Origin: JACDBD01 sp050743385
Lineage (GTDB): Bacteria; Actinomycetota; Acidimicrobiia; IMCC26256; JACDBD01
Direction of reading: 5' to 3'
Length of the DNA: 14,357 nt
NCBI GenBank assembly: GCA_050743385.1
Contig: JBOGFJ010000222.1
Coordinates: 1-14,357, forward strand
Part shown: positions 1-6,257 of the stretch, one piece after another
Layout: every line of letters begins with the position of its first letter
Position numbering within the stretch: the first letter of the stretch is position 1
The notes under the pieces: model-generated
Seen by the model: the letters and a program-made list of their open reading frames with translations, nothing else
Told to the model about the DNA's origin: nothing
The model's database searches: none
Position numbers and translations under genes: made by a program

Positions 1-76
1 CCAGGCGAGGGCACGCCCGGCAGTGCGTGATCTCCCGCGTGAGCGCGTCGAGCCGGTCCGGCGGCACGGCCGGCAT
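1..76 (-). CDS. Probable family 5 uracil-DNA glycosylase, N-terminal fragment
   Basis: Only the first 25 codons are inside the window, read leftward from an ATG at 76; the gene continues past base 1. The translation runs MPAVPPDRLDALTREITHC and then RACPRL. The C-x-x-C-P-R-L motif about 20 residues from the start is typical of the N terminus of family 5 (UdgB-type) uracil-DNA glycosylases, where these cysteines help bind a 4Fe-4S cluster. Such enzymes excise uracil and deaminated purines from DNA. Family 4 enzymes have a similar motif but usually read C-P-L, so family 5 is preferred. The start lies 28 bp from the divergent lipid kinase start. The identification rests on one short motif and is tentative. 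Confidence 0.55.
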   Translation of the reverse strand, partial: MPAVPPDRLDALTREITHCRACPRL

Positions 77-83
77 CGTAGGG

Positions 84-99
84 GCCACCGCTACGCTGC
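84..99 (+). promoter_or_regulatory. Putative extended -10 promoter of the lipid kinase gene (leaderless start)
   Basis: A TACGCT hexamer at 92-97 is followed by exactly 7 bases and then the GTG at 105. A -10 box that close places the transcription start at or next to the start codon, which implies a leaderless mRNA; no Shine-Dalgarno sequence is visible. The 16 bases GCCACCGCTACGCTGC match the element before pdtaS (3780-3795, minus) at 14 of 16 positions. No clear -35 box is seen. The promoter role is inferred. Confidence 0.5.
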
Positions 100-104
100 A
101 GTCC

Positions 105-1019
105 GTGCGGGTGCTGCTCATCGTCAACCTCACCGCGTCGGCGGTGACCGCCCGACGGCGGGTCGAGATCCAGCGGATCCTCGGTGCCGAGCACAAGCTC
201 GAGGTGACCGAGACGTCGCGACGGGGTCACGCCGCCCGCCTTGCCCGGTCCGCCGCGCTCGACGGCGTCGACGTGGTCGCGGTGCTCGCGGGCGACGGCA
301 CCCTCAACGAGGCGGCCGACGGCCTCGCGGGCACGATCACCGCGCTGGCGCCGCTTCCCGGGGGATCGACCAACGTGTTCGCCCGGTCGATGGGCGTGGC
401 GTACGACCCGGTGGAGGCGTCGAACCGCCTCGTCGCGTCGCTGCGGAACCTCCGGTTCCGCCGCGTCGGGCTCGGATCGGCGAGCGGGCGACGGTTCCTC
501 TTCCACCTCGGGCTCGGGTTCGACGCCGCCGTGATCGCTCAGGTCGAGCGGCGGGCGTTCCTCAAACGCCATCTCGCCCACCCGCTGTACGTCGCTGCCG
601 CCGTCGACACCTGGTTCCGCCACTACGACCGTTCCCGGCCGCGCTTCCGGATCACCCTCGGCGACGGCGAGGTCGTGGGCGACTCCGGCTTCGCCATCGT
701 GTCGAACACGAGCCCGTACACCTATCTGGGTCGCCGTCCGATCGTCATCGCGCCGGGCGCGGATCTCCAGCAGCCGCTCGTGCTCACGCTCTTCCGCTCG
801 CTCCAGATTCCGCTCATCCTGCGCGGCGCCGCGTCCGCGCTCACCACGTCGCGGATGATCACCAACCACCCGAAGATCGCCCAGCACGAGCGGCTCGCGT
901 CGCTCACCGTCGTCGGTGACGGCCCCTTCCCCTTCCAGGTCGATGGCGACTACCTCGGTGAGACCGAGCACCTCGAGGTGCGTTGGGAGCCCGACGCGCT
1001 CACCCTGGTGATGCCCTAG
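105..1019 (+). CDS. Diacylglycerol/lipid kinase family protein (DAGK catalytic domain)
   Basis: This 304-aa protein belongs to the diacylglycerol kinase catalytic-domain family (YegS/BmrU/LCB5-like), which transfers phosphate from ATP to a lipid hydroxyl at the membrane face. The nucleotide-binding signature GDGTLNE is at residues 63-69, followed by PGGSTN at 85-90, the family's usual P-G-(G/T)-T-N element with Ser in place of the first Thr. The C terminus (FPFQVDGDYLGE) matches the family's closing beta-sandwich. The open frame reaches a GTG at 27, but the GTG at 105 is preferred: the protein then begins MRVLLIVN like its relatives, the length is normal, and a -10 hexamer lies 7 bp upstream. 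The lipid substrate cannot be read from the sequence. It converges on a phosphodiesterase gene, so both neighbours may act on glycerolipids, but they are not co-transcribed. Confidence 0.85.
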   Translation: MRVLLIVNLTASAVTARRRVEIQRILGAEHKLEVTETSRRGHAARLARSAALDGVDVVAVLAGDGTLNEAADGLAGTITALAPLPGGSTNVFARSMGVAYDPVEASNRLVASLRNLRFRRVGLGSASGRRFLFHLGLGFDAAVIAQVERRAFLKRHLAHPLYVAAAVDTWFRHYDRSRPRFRITLGDGEVVGDSGFAIVSNTSPYTYLGRRPIVIAPGADLQQPLVLTLFRSLQIPLILRGAASALTTSRMITNHPKIAQHERLASLTVVGDGPFPFQVDGDYLGETEHLEVRWEPDALTLVMP

Positions 1020-1031
1020 CTTCGCCAACCT

Positions 1032-1069
1032 GCCACCCGATACCGCGCCAGAGTGCGCAATCGGGTGGC
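1032..1069. terminator. Hairpin between convergent genes, probable bidirectional terminator
   Basis: Bases 1032-1041 (GCCACCCGAT) pair perfectly with 1060-1069. An inner GCGC/GCGC pair (1045-1048 with 1055-1058) extends the structure around a 6-base loop. It sits 12 bp after the kinase stop and 4 bp after the phosphodiesterase stop, so it could end transcripts from both sides. There is no T-tract on either side, so it would be an atypical intrinsic terminator or an mRNA 3'-end stabiliser. Confidence 0.6.
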
Positions 1070-1073
1070 CAGT

Positions 1074-1778
1074 TCAGGCGGGGTCGAGCGCGGCGCGGGC
1101 GACGTCGGGGACGTCGGTGATCACGCCGTCGATGCCGGCGGCCGCGAGCCGGCGGACCTCCGAGGCGTCGTTCACAGTCCAAGCGTGCACGGTCAGGCCG
1201 AGCTCGCCCGCCCGCGCCGTCAGAGCGGCGGCAGCGGGCCCCACGAGCGAGCGCACATCGGGATGGATCGTGGCATGGCCGCGGTCGGCGGCGACGGCGG
1301 CACCCTCGAGCGGGTCGAATCCCACGAGCGTGAGGAACGCCGTGGAGATCGTGTCGTCGAGACCGCGGACCTGTTCGAGACTGGCGAGGTTGAACGACGA
1401 CACGAGCACGTCGTCACCACGTTCCCGGGCGTGGAGGAGCTCCACCAGGGCGGCGGCGGCACGCTCGTCGGGGTCGTAGTCGGCGTCGCCGGGCAGGTTC
1501 TTCACCTCGACGTTGACGAGGAGCCCCGCACAGACGTCGAGCGCTTCCGCCAGCGTCGGGACCGACGGCAGCGCCCCCCGGATCTCGACGGCCGAGTGGT
1601 CGGCGAGCACCCCGAACCCCGGGGCGGTGGCGTCGTGGTGGACCACCAGGACACCGTCGGCGCTGCGGTGCACGTCGAGCTCGACCCCGTCGGCGCCGAG
1701 GTTGGCGGCCTCCACGAACGCCGCCAGCGTGTTCTCGGGGGCGGCCCGGGACGCGCCCCGGTGGGCGAGAATCCTCAC
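1074..1778 (-). CDS. Glycerophosphodiester phosphodiesterase
   Basis: This 234-aa GDPD-family TIM-barrel enzyme hydrolyses glycerophosphodiesters to sn-glycerol 3-phosphate and an alcohol. It opens with the family signature: H6-R7-G, then P-E-N-T (14-17), V-E-L-D-V with metal ligands E33 and D35, and H-H-D at 47-49. H6 and H48 are the expected general acid/base pair. The C-terminal W-T-V-N motif and the GIDGVITDVPD strand are also present. The length (about 230-250 aa) is typical of the cytoplasmic bacterial form, and no signal peptide is seen. The start is a GTG at 1778, which places the catalytic HRG six residues in, as is usual. No Shine-Dalgarno sequence is visible. It is divergent from whiB. 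GlpQ/UgpQ symbols are withheld because the paralogue cannot be determined. Confidence 0.92.
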   Translation of the reverse strand: MRILAHRGASRAAPENTLAAFVEAANLGADGVELDVHRSADGVLVVHHDATAPGFGVLADHSAVEIRGALPSVPTLAEALDVCAGLLVNVEVKNLPGDADYDPDERAAAALVELLHARERGDDVLVSSFNLASLEQVRGLDDTISTAFLTLVGFDPLEGAAVAADRGHATIHPDVRSLVGPAAAALTARAGELGLTVHAWTVNDASEVRRLAAAGIDGVITDVPDVARAALDPA

Positions 1779-1797
1779 CTGTGGAAAAACCCCAGGT
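1777..1797. repeat. Imperfect inverted repeat over the phosphodiesterase start
   Basis: ACCTGTGG (1777-1784) and CCCCAGGT (1790-1797) form an 8-bp inverted repeat with one mismatch around an A5 spacer. A second small palindrome, GGTCAGACC (1795-1803), overlaps its right arm. The repeat covers the GTG start of the phosphodiesterase and lies just upstream of the whiB promoter. It could be an operator for either gene. No regulator can be named. Confidence 0.35.
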
Positions 1798-1805
1798 CAG
1801 ACCCC

Positions 1806-1834
1806 TTGCAGGCGGATCGGTGCGCCCCTACTCT
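1806..1834 (+). promoter_or_regulatory. Putative housekeeping-sigma promoter of whiB
   Basis: A TTGCAG -35 box (1806-1811) and a TACTCT -10 box (1829-1834) are separated by 17 bp, the ideal spacing for a primary-sigma promoter. Transcription would begin near 1841, giving a 5' leader of about 120 nt before the whiB GTG at 1961. I see no recognisable riboswitch or strong hairpin in that leader. This is the best-formed promoter in the window. Confidence 0.6.
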
Positions 1835-1960
1835 CTGCCGTTGCCTCGCGGATCTGTCGCCCCGAGGACGCTTGTGAACGTGCGCACGAGCAACTCCCCG
1901 GCCCGCCCGCACGCAACCCACTGCATGGACCGAACGCGCCAAGCTCTGCACGGAGGCTCC

Positions 1961-2251
1961 GTGGCCCTTACCTGGATCAGAACCCACGACTGGGACGCGA
2001 ACACCTGGCGGGGACGCTCCGCCTGTCGCGATTCCGACCCCGACGTCTTCTTCCCGATCGGCAGCACGGGCATGGCGCTCGAGCAGATCGAGACCGCCCG
2101 GCGTATCTGCACCGCCTGTCAGGTGAGCGAGGAGTGCCTCGAGTTCGCGCTCGCCACCAACCAGGAGGCAGGGGTCTGGGGTGGCACCACCGAAGAGGAG
2201 CGCCGGAAGCTGCGCAAGGCCTGGCTGGCCAAGCAGCGCGCCGCCAGCTGA
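1961..2251 (+). CDS. whiB1: WhiB-family transcriptional regulator (WhiB1/WblE-like)
   Basis: This 96-aa small Fe-S transcription factor binds a 4Fe-4S cluster, partners the primary sigma factor region 4 and can respond to nitric oxide or oxygen. The four cluster cysteines are C22, C50, C53 and C59 (C-x2-C-x5-C). The G-V-W-G-G turn is at 71-75, followed by a basic tail (RRKLRKAWLAKQR) expected to contact DNA. The FFPIGSTGMALEQIETA stretch resembles WhiB1/WblE more than WhiB2, 3 or 4. The start is GTG 1961, preceded by GGAGG at 1952-1956. An in-frame ATG at 1925 and a longer open frame back to 1781 would add a non-conserved extension and are rejected. It ends 27 bp from pdtaS in convergent orientation, the same pairing recalled for M. 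tuberculosis whiB1/pdtaS, which supports the orthology call. Confidence 0.88.
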   Translation: MALTWIRTHDWDANTWRGRSACRDSDPDVFFPIGSTGMALEQIETARRICTACQVSEECLEFALATNQEAGVWGGTTEEERRKLRKAWLAKQRAAS

Positions 2252-2278
2252 TCTCACCACGCTCGTCGTTCCCGATCC

Positions 2279-3775
2279 TTAGAGGTCCACGGGCGTCGAC
2301 GGCGCGAGCGGCACCCGGAGACGGGCGCGCGTCCCGTCCGCGCCTCTCGGAGCAGCGGCGTCGGCGGGCCCGAGCTCGATCGACCCACCGAGCTCGCCCG
2401 TCATCAGCGCCTGCACGATCGACAGGCCGAGTCCCTTCGACTTGTCGAGGTCGAAGCCGCTCGGGAGCCCGACACCGTCGTCGACGACCTCGACGCTGAG
2501 CTCGCCGTCGAGGCGCGCCAGACGCACCCGCACCCGCCCCTTCGCCGGCCCGTCGCCGTCGCGAGGGAACGCGTGATCGACCGCGTTCTGCATGAGCTCG
2601 TTGAGCACGACGGCCAGCGGTGTGGCCACCTCTCCTCGAAGCTCGCCGGCGTCACCCTCCACCTCGAACTCGATGCGCACGTCGGGGGTCGACACGGTCT
2701 CCTCGACCACGCGCACCAGCGGCCGGATCACTTCGTCGAAGGCCACCACACCGCCCGCGTCGCGCGACAGGGTCTCGTGCACGATCGCGATCGAGCGGAT
2801 CCGTCGCTGCGACTCGTCGATCGCCGCCTGCGCCTCGGTCGAGCCCAGCCGCCGGGCCTGGAGCCGGAGCAGTGCTGCGATCGTCTGGAGGTTGTTCTTG
2901 ACCCGGTGGTGGATCTCCCGGATGGTGGCGTCCTTCGACAGCAGCATGCGGTCGCGGCTGCGGAGATCGGTGACATCGCGCAACAGCACGACCGCACCAA
3001 CGATCTTCTCCGCCTCCAGGAGCGGGATCGTGCGGAGCGTGAACGACGCGTCGCCCTGCTCCATCTCTTCGTCGACGGGCAGGCGAGCCCGGATCGCGGT
3101 GTCGATGGCCTCCTGGTCGAACCCGATCTCCGCCAGTCGCAGCCCCTGCGTGTAGGCGTGGATACCCATGCGGTGCAGGGTGCTCACCGCGTTCGGGCTC
3201 GCGAACAGGATGCGCCGGTCGCCATCGAGCACGATCACACCGTCGGCGACGCGGGGGGTGTCTTCGTAGGGCACCTCGTCGCGACCGAACGGGAAGCTGC
3301 CCTCCGCGATCATCGTGGCGAACCGGTCGAAGACCGCCAAGTAGTTGCGCTCGAGCTCACCGTGGCGCCGGGGCGACTCGGTCGGCGACTCGCGGGTGAC
3401 GAGGGCGATCATCGACCCGTGGTGCCGCACGGGGATGCATTGCACCCGGGCCCGTTCCTTCGACGCCAGCACCGTCCCTCCGCCGACGAGCACGTCACCC
3501 TGCCGCCAGGCGTGACTCAGGAGCGGTCGCTCGACCTCGCCGACCACCGTGCCGACCATGTCGGCCGGGTAGAGCGTCTGGCCGGTCGTGGGCCGGACCT
3601 GCCCGAGCACGACGAACCGGTGCCCCTGGTCGCCGTCGACGGGAGCGAGCAGGAGAAGATCGGAGAAGCACAGGTCGGCCAGCGACTGCCACGACGCCAC
3701 CAGCCGTTGGAGATGGGCGAGCTCGTCAAGGCCCAGCGACGTGTTGTGCACCGCCAAGCCACCAAGCATGGTCAC
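2279..3775 (-). CDS. pdtaS: Sensor histidine kinase PdtaS
   Basis: This 498-aa soluble two-component kinase aligns along its whole length with mycobacterial PdtaS (about 501 aa). An N-terminal GAF-like domain spans roughly 20-155 and a PAS-like domain 175-270. The HisKA_2 dimerisation region contains EIHHRVKNN at 287-295, with phospho-acceptor among H289/H290. The ATPase domain follows, with N397 (ELMQNAVDH), D432-D-G-V-G and G448-L-G-L. No membrane helix is present. In the family, PdtaS phosphorylates PdtaR, an ANTAR RNA-binding antiterminator; no pdtaR is in this window. The GTG start at 3775 gives MTMLGGL, matching the mycobacterial N terminus; an ATG at 3769 is the alternative. The gene lies 21 bp after the ArsA-like gene, probably as the operon's last member, and also has a leaderless-type -10 box. 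Confidence 0.93.
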   Translation of the reverse strand: MTMLGGLAVHNTSLGLDELAHLQRLVASWQSLADLCFSDLLLLAPVDGDQGHRFVVLGQVRPTTGQTLYPADMVGTVVGEVERPLLSHAWRQGDVLVGGGTVLASKERARVQCIPVRHHGSMIALVTRESPTESPRRHGELERNYLAVFDRFATMIAEGSFPFGRDEVPYEDTPRVADGVIVLDGDRRILFASPNAVSTLHRMGIHAYTQGLRLAEIGFDQEAIDTAIRARLPVDEEMEQGDASFTLRTIPLLEAEKIVGAVVLLRDVTDLRSRDRMLLSKDATIREIHHRVKNNLQTIAALLRLQARRLGSTEAQAAIDESQRRIRSIAIVHETLSRDAGGVVAFDEVIRPLVRVVEETVSTPDVRIEFEVEGDAGELRGEVATPLAVVLNELMQNAVDHAFPRDGDGPAKGRVRVRLARLDGELSVEVVDDGVGLPSGFDLDKSKGLGLSIVQALMTGELGGSIELGPADAAAPRGADGTRARLRVPLAPSTPVDL

Positions 3776-3779
3776 GAAA

Positions 3780-3795
3780 GCAGCGTACCGGTGCC
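3780..3795 (-). promoter_or_regulatory. Putative internal promoter of pdtaS (extended -10, leaderless start)
   Basis: On the minus strand this reads GGCACCGGTACGCTGC. The TACGCT hexamer (3782-3787) is followed by 6 bases and then the GTG start at 3775. It matches the element before the lipid kinase gene at 14 of 16 positions, including its distance to the start codon (6 versus 7 bp). The gap has no Shine-Dalgarno sequence, which favours leaderless initiation in addition to read-through from the ATPase genes. Confidence 0.5.
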
Positions 3796-3796
3796 T

Positions 3797-4993
3797 CTAC
3801 GCGAACAGGTGCTCACCGATGCGGGCAAGGCCGGCGACGTCGTAGATGTCGATCTCGAAGTTCGGCACCGTGGCCACCACCTCGGGCTGGCGCCCGAGCT
3901 CAGAGCGGAGCTCCGCTTCTCGCTTCGCGACCACCGCGAAGTTCCGGAACGAGTCCCCGACCGTGCGCAGCACCCGCGCCGTGCGCTCGGCGTCGGCCGG
4001 CTCCGGTGCATCGGTGTCATCGGCGAGTGCCCCCGCGATCGCGGGCGCCTCGGCCACGAGCACGTCCGCCGCGACGGCGGCGTCGGGTGAGAGGAGATAG
4101 GCGGGCAGCGTCTTGTTGAGCACGAGCGCGCCGAGGTGGTAGCGACGGGCGTTGAGCTGCTCGCAGAAGAACTCCGCCTCGCGCAGTGGCGCGCCTTCGA
4201 GCGTGGTCACGACTCCGAACGTCGTGCGGCGGTCGTGCAGCAGGTTCTCGACGGCCTGGGCGCGCTCGACGAATCCGTCGTACATCGACTGGAAGCTCAA
4301 GAAGAACTCGGCGATGTCCTGGAGGAACTGGCTGCCGAGGACGCGGTCGGCCATCTGGTAGAAGGGCCGGCTGGCGACGTTGAGGACGCGCGCGCCGCGC
4401 TTGCCGCCTACCCGGTAGGGCATGGTCAGCCACCGCAGCAATCGGCCACCGAAGAACTCCGCCATGCGCGCGGGCGCCTCCAGGAAGTCGAGAGCATTCC
4501 GCGTGGGCGGTGTGTCGATGATGATGAGGTCGTAGGCGCCGGTGGCGTGGATCTCGAACAGTCGCTCCATCGCGATGTAGTCGTGGCTCTGCACGAAGCG
4601 GCCGGTGAGGTTGGTGTACAGACGGTTCTCGAGGATGCGGTACGCCGTCTCCTCGTCGGGCGTGTGGCGCAGCACGAGGTCGTCCCACGAGCGCTTGGTG
4701 TCGAGCATGGCCGCCCACAGCTCGCCCCGCGGCTCGAGCCCGGCCTCCTCGAGCGCGGCCGGCGGGACCTGCTTCTCGACGTTCCCGAAACCCTCGAGGC
4801 CGAGTGCGCTGGCGAGCCGGCGAGCGGGATCGACCGTGACGACCAGCACCTTGCCGCCGAGACGGGTCGCGGCGGTGACGGCCGCGGCGGCGGCGACCGA
4901 CGTCTTGCCCACGCCCCCCGACCCGCAGAAGACCATGATCTCCTTGGTGGCCAGGAGCTGCTCGAGACCGCCGGGCGGCTCGCTCGCGCTCAC
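3797..4993 (-). CDS. ArsA/Get3-like ATPase, second subunit (Rv3680-like)
   Basis: This 398-aa P-loop ATPase belongs to the ArsA/Get3 branch of the SIMIBI class. It has a Walker A GSGGVGKTS at 24-32, a switch I DPARRL at 55-60 and a switch II-like DTPPTRNALDFL at 160-171. The usual intradimer lysine of the deviant Walker A (G-K-G-G-V-G-K) is replaced by S25, and switch II lacks the T-G-H of canonical ArsA. It has no ArsA-type duplicated ATPase half and no membrane helix. Its GTG start overlaps the TGA of the preceding ATPase gene by 4 nt (GTGA, 4990-4993), implying translational coupling and probably a heteromeric partnership. Paired ArsA-like genes of this kind (Rv3679/Rv3680) are general in actinobacteria. 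Arsenite export is unlikely because no arsB, arsR or metal-binding cysteine cluster is present. The physiological role is uncertain. Confidence 0.85.
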   Translation of the reverse strand: MSASEPPGGLEQLLATKEIMVFCGSGGVGKTSVAAAAAVTAATRLGGKVLVVTVDPARRLASALGLEGFGNVEKQVPPAALEEAGLEPRGELWAAMLDTKRSWDDLVLRHTPDEETAYRILENRLYTNLTGRFVQSHDYIAMERLFEIHATGAYDLIIIDTPPTRNALDFLEAPARMAEFFGGRLLRWLTMPYRVGGKRGARVLNVASRPFYQMADRVLGSQFLQDIAEFFLSFQSMYDGFVERAQAVENLLHDRRTTFGVVTTLEGAPLREAEFFCEQLNARRYHLGALVLNKTLPAYLLSPDAAVAADVLVAEAPAIAGALADDTDAPEPADAERTARVLRTVGDSFRNFAVVAKREAELRSELGRQPEVVATVPNFEIDIYDVAGLARIGEHLFA

Positions 4994-5952
4994 AACCCCA
5001 GTTCCTCGGCGAGTGCGTCGGCCACCATGCGGGTCACCCGAAGCCCGGCGTCACGCACGAACAGGTACGGCAGGTACACCATCGGCAGGTCGAGGGTCTC
5101 GCGCAGGCGGGTGAGGTGGGTCGCGCGTGTGCGTCGCAGCGACACCGCCAGCCGGGCGGCATCGAGTACCGCGGTGACCCCGTGACCGACGCGGTCACGC
5201 AGTTGCCTCTCCGCTTCCGGAGTGCGGAGTGCCTCGAACGTGTCTTCGTCTGCGTGCGTGAACAGCTCCGGCAGCACGCGGTTGACCAGCACCGCGCCGA
5301 GGGGCACGCGCAGCTCCGCCCGAGCGCGTTCGACGAGCTCGATCGTCTCGTTGACGGGCATCTCCTCGGGCGTCGCCACGACGTTCAGCGCGGTCAGCGC
5401 CGGGTCGGACAGCAGCTCGACCATCCAGTCGGTCTGTGTGCGCACCATGCCGACGGCGACGAGCTCCTGGATGGCGCGGGGCGCGTCGAGCTGGCCGATG
5501 ATGTGGCCGGTCGCAGCGGCGTCGACGACGACGAGGTCCCAATCGGCCCGCCCCTCGATCGACTCGCGTACCTCCCAGCACACCTTCCCGACGGTGAGGA
5601 CCTCCTTCACCCCCGGCGCCGCCGTGGCCACGAAGTCGAGAACCCGCGCCAGGGGGCCCAGCCGACCGAGCACGGGAACGCGCAGGTTCAGCCGGAGGTA
5701 CTCCTTGAGCGACTCCTCGGTGCGCATCGCCATCGCCGACACGCCCGGGTACACCTCGCGGGGCTGGAAGCCGACCGGAGCCTGCTCGAAGAGGTCGGGC
5801 AAATTCCCCTTGGCGTCGACCTCGACGAGCAGCACGCGCTGGCCGCGCTCGGCCGCGAGCAGGGCGGTGGCGGCGGTGACCGTGCTCTTCCCAACCCCGC
5901 CCTTGCCCGTGAAGAAGAGGAGCCGCCGCCCGAGGAGATCGGGCTCCGGCAT
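4990..5952 (-). CDS. ArsA/Get3-like ATPase, first subunit (Rv3679-like)
   Basis: This 320-aa SIMIBI-class ATPase has the full deviant Walker A GKGGVGKST (16-24), including the intradimer signature lysine K17. Other motifs are V-D-A-K-G-N-L after the second strand (45-51) and switch II DAAATGH (144-150), close to the D-x-A-P-T-G-H of ArsA/Get3. It keeps the catalytic features that its downstream partner has lost, so the two look like unequal halves of one machine. The start is ATG 5952. A GAGGAG Shine-Dalgarno sequence (5960-5965) lies 7 bp upstream, overlapping the stop codon of the DUF3107 gene, so translation is coupled to that gene. Get3 homologues handle tail-anchored membrane proteins and ArsA drives arsenite efflux. 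Neither role is shown here. Confidence 0.86.
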   Translation of the reverse strand: MPEPDLLGRRLLFFTGKGGVGKSTVTAATALLAAERGQRVLLVEVDAKGNLPDLFEQAPVGFQPREVYPGVSAMAMRTEESLKEYLRLNLRVPVLGRLGPLARVLDFVATAAPGVKEVLTVGKVCWEVRESIEGRADWDLVVVDAAATGHIIGQLDAPRAIQELVAVGMVRTQTDWMVELLSDPALTALNVVATPEEMPVNETIELVERARAELRVPLGAVLVNRVLPELFTHADEDTFEALRTPEAERQLRDRVGHGVTAVLDAARLAVSLRRTRATHLTRLRETLDLPMVYLPYLFVRDAGLRVTRMVADALAEELGL

Positions 5953-5964
5953 CGCAGGGCTCCT

Positions 5965-6195
5965 CTACATCCGGCCGAAGCCGACCCGCGTGGAGCCCTC
6001 GTCCGTGTCGACCTCGATGTAGCCGAGTTTGTCGGCGGGCACGCCGGTCTTGCGTCCCTTCATGTCGTCGAACCACACGATCGCGGCACCTTCCTTGAGT
6101 GCCTTCTCGACGGCCTTGACGACGTCGTCGACGTCGCCCTCCACGTCGAGCGCGAGCTCCTTGGGCGTGTGGACGACACCAATCCTGACTTCCAT
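5965..6195 (-). CDS. DUF3107 family protein (TB9.4-like)
   Basis: This 76-aa cytoplasmic protein has the DUF3107 pattern: an N-terminal MEVRIGV strand, a central acidic helix (DDVVKAVEKAL), D-x-K-G-R, then V-P-A-D-K-L-G-Y-I-E-V and a closing R-V-G-F-G. It resembles mycobacterial TB9.4 (Rv3208A). The family is small, actinobacterial and without an assigned biochemical role. The start is ATG 6195, with a GGGAG Shine-Dalgarno sequence (6203-6207) 7 bp upstream. A TTG at 6198 directly before it would add one residue and is rejected. It is the first gene of the four-gene unit leading through the two ArsA-like ATPases to pdtaS, and only 12 bp separate it from the first ATPase. Confidence 0.85.
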   Translation of the reverse strand: MEVRIGVVHTPKELALDVEGDVDDVVKAVEKALKEGAAIVWFDDMKGRKTGVPADKLGYIEVDTDEGSTRVGFGRM

Positions 6196-6234
6196 CAAAT
6201 GGCTCCCGATGCGGCTCAGGGACGCGTTCGCCGC

Positions 6235-6240
6235 ATCGTA
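6235..6240 (-). promoter_or_regulatory. Putative -10 box for the DUF3107-ArsA-ArsA-pdtaS unit
   Basis: TACGAT on the minus strand lies 39 bp upstream of the DUF3107 ATG, in the 62-bp gap after the acyl-CoA dehydrogenase gene. It would give a leader of roughly 30 nt that contains the GGGAG ribosome-binding site. The hexamer fits the TACnnT pattern of the other proposed promoters here. I do not see a good -35 box, so confidence is limited. Confidence 0.4.
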
Positions 6241-6257
6241 CTCACACGAACGCCCGC

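Noticed and set aside
1781..1960. Longer whiB product starting at 1781 or 1925
   Set aside because: The added residues are not WhiB-like and cover the -35/-10 promoter. GTG 1961 has a GGAGG site and gives a normal 96-aa protein.
2573..4090. 505-codon open frame opposite pdtaS
   Set aside because: It is the low-complexity antisense shadow of a well-supported kinase gene and has no ribosome-binding site or recognisable domain.
3797..5952. Arsenite efflux ATPase operon
   Set aside because: Despite ArsA similarity there is no arsB, arsR, arsC, duplicated ATPase half or metalloid-binding cysteine cluster, so an arsenic role is not supported.
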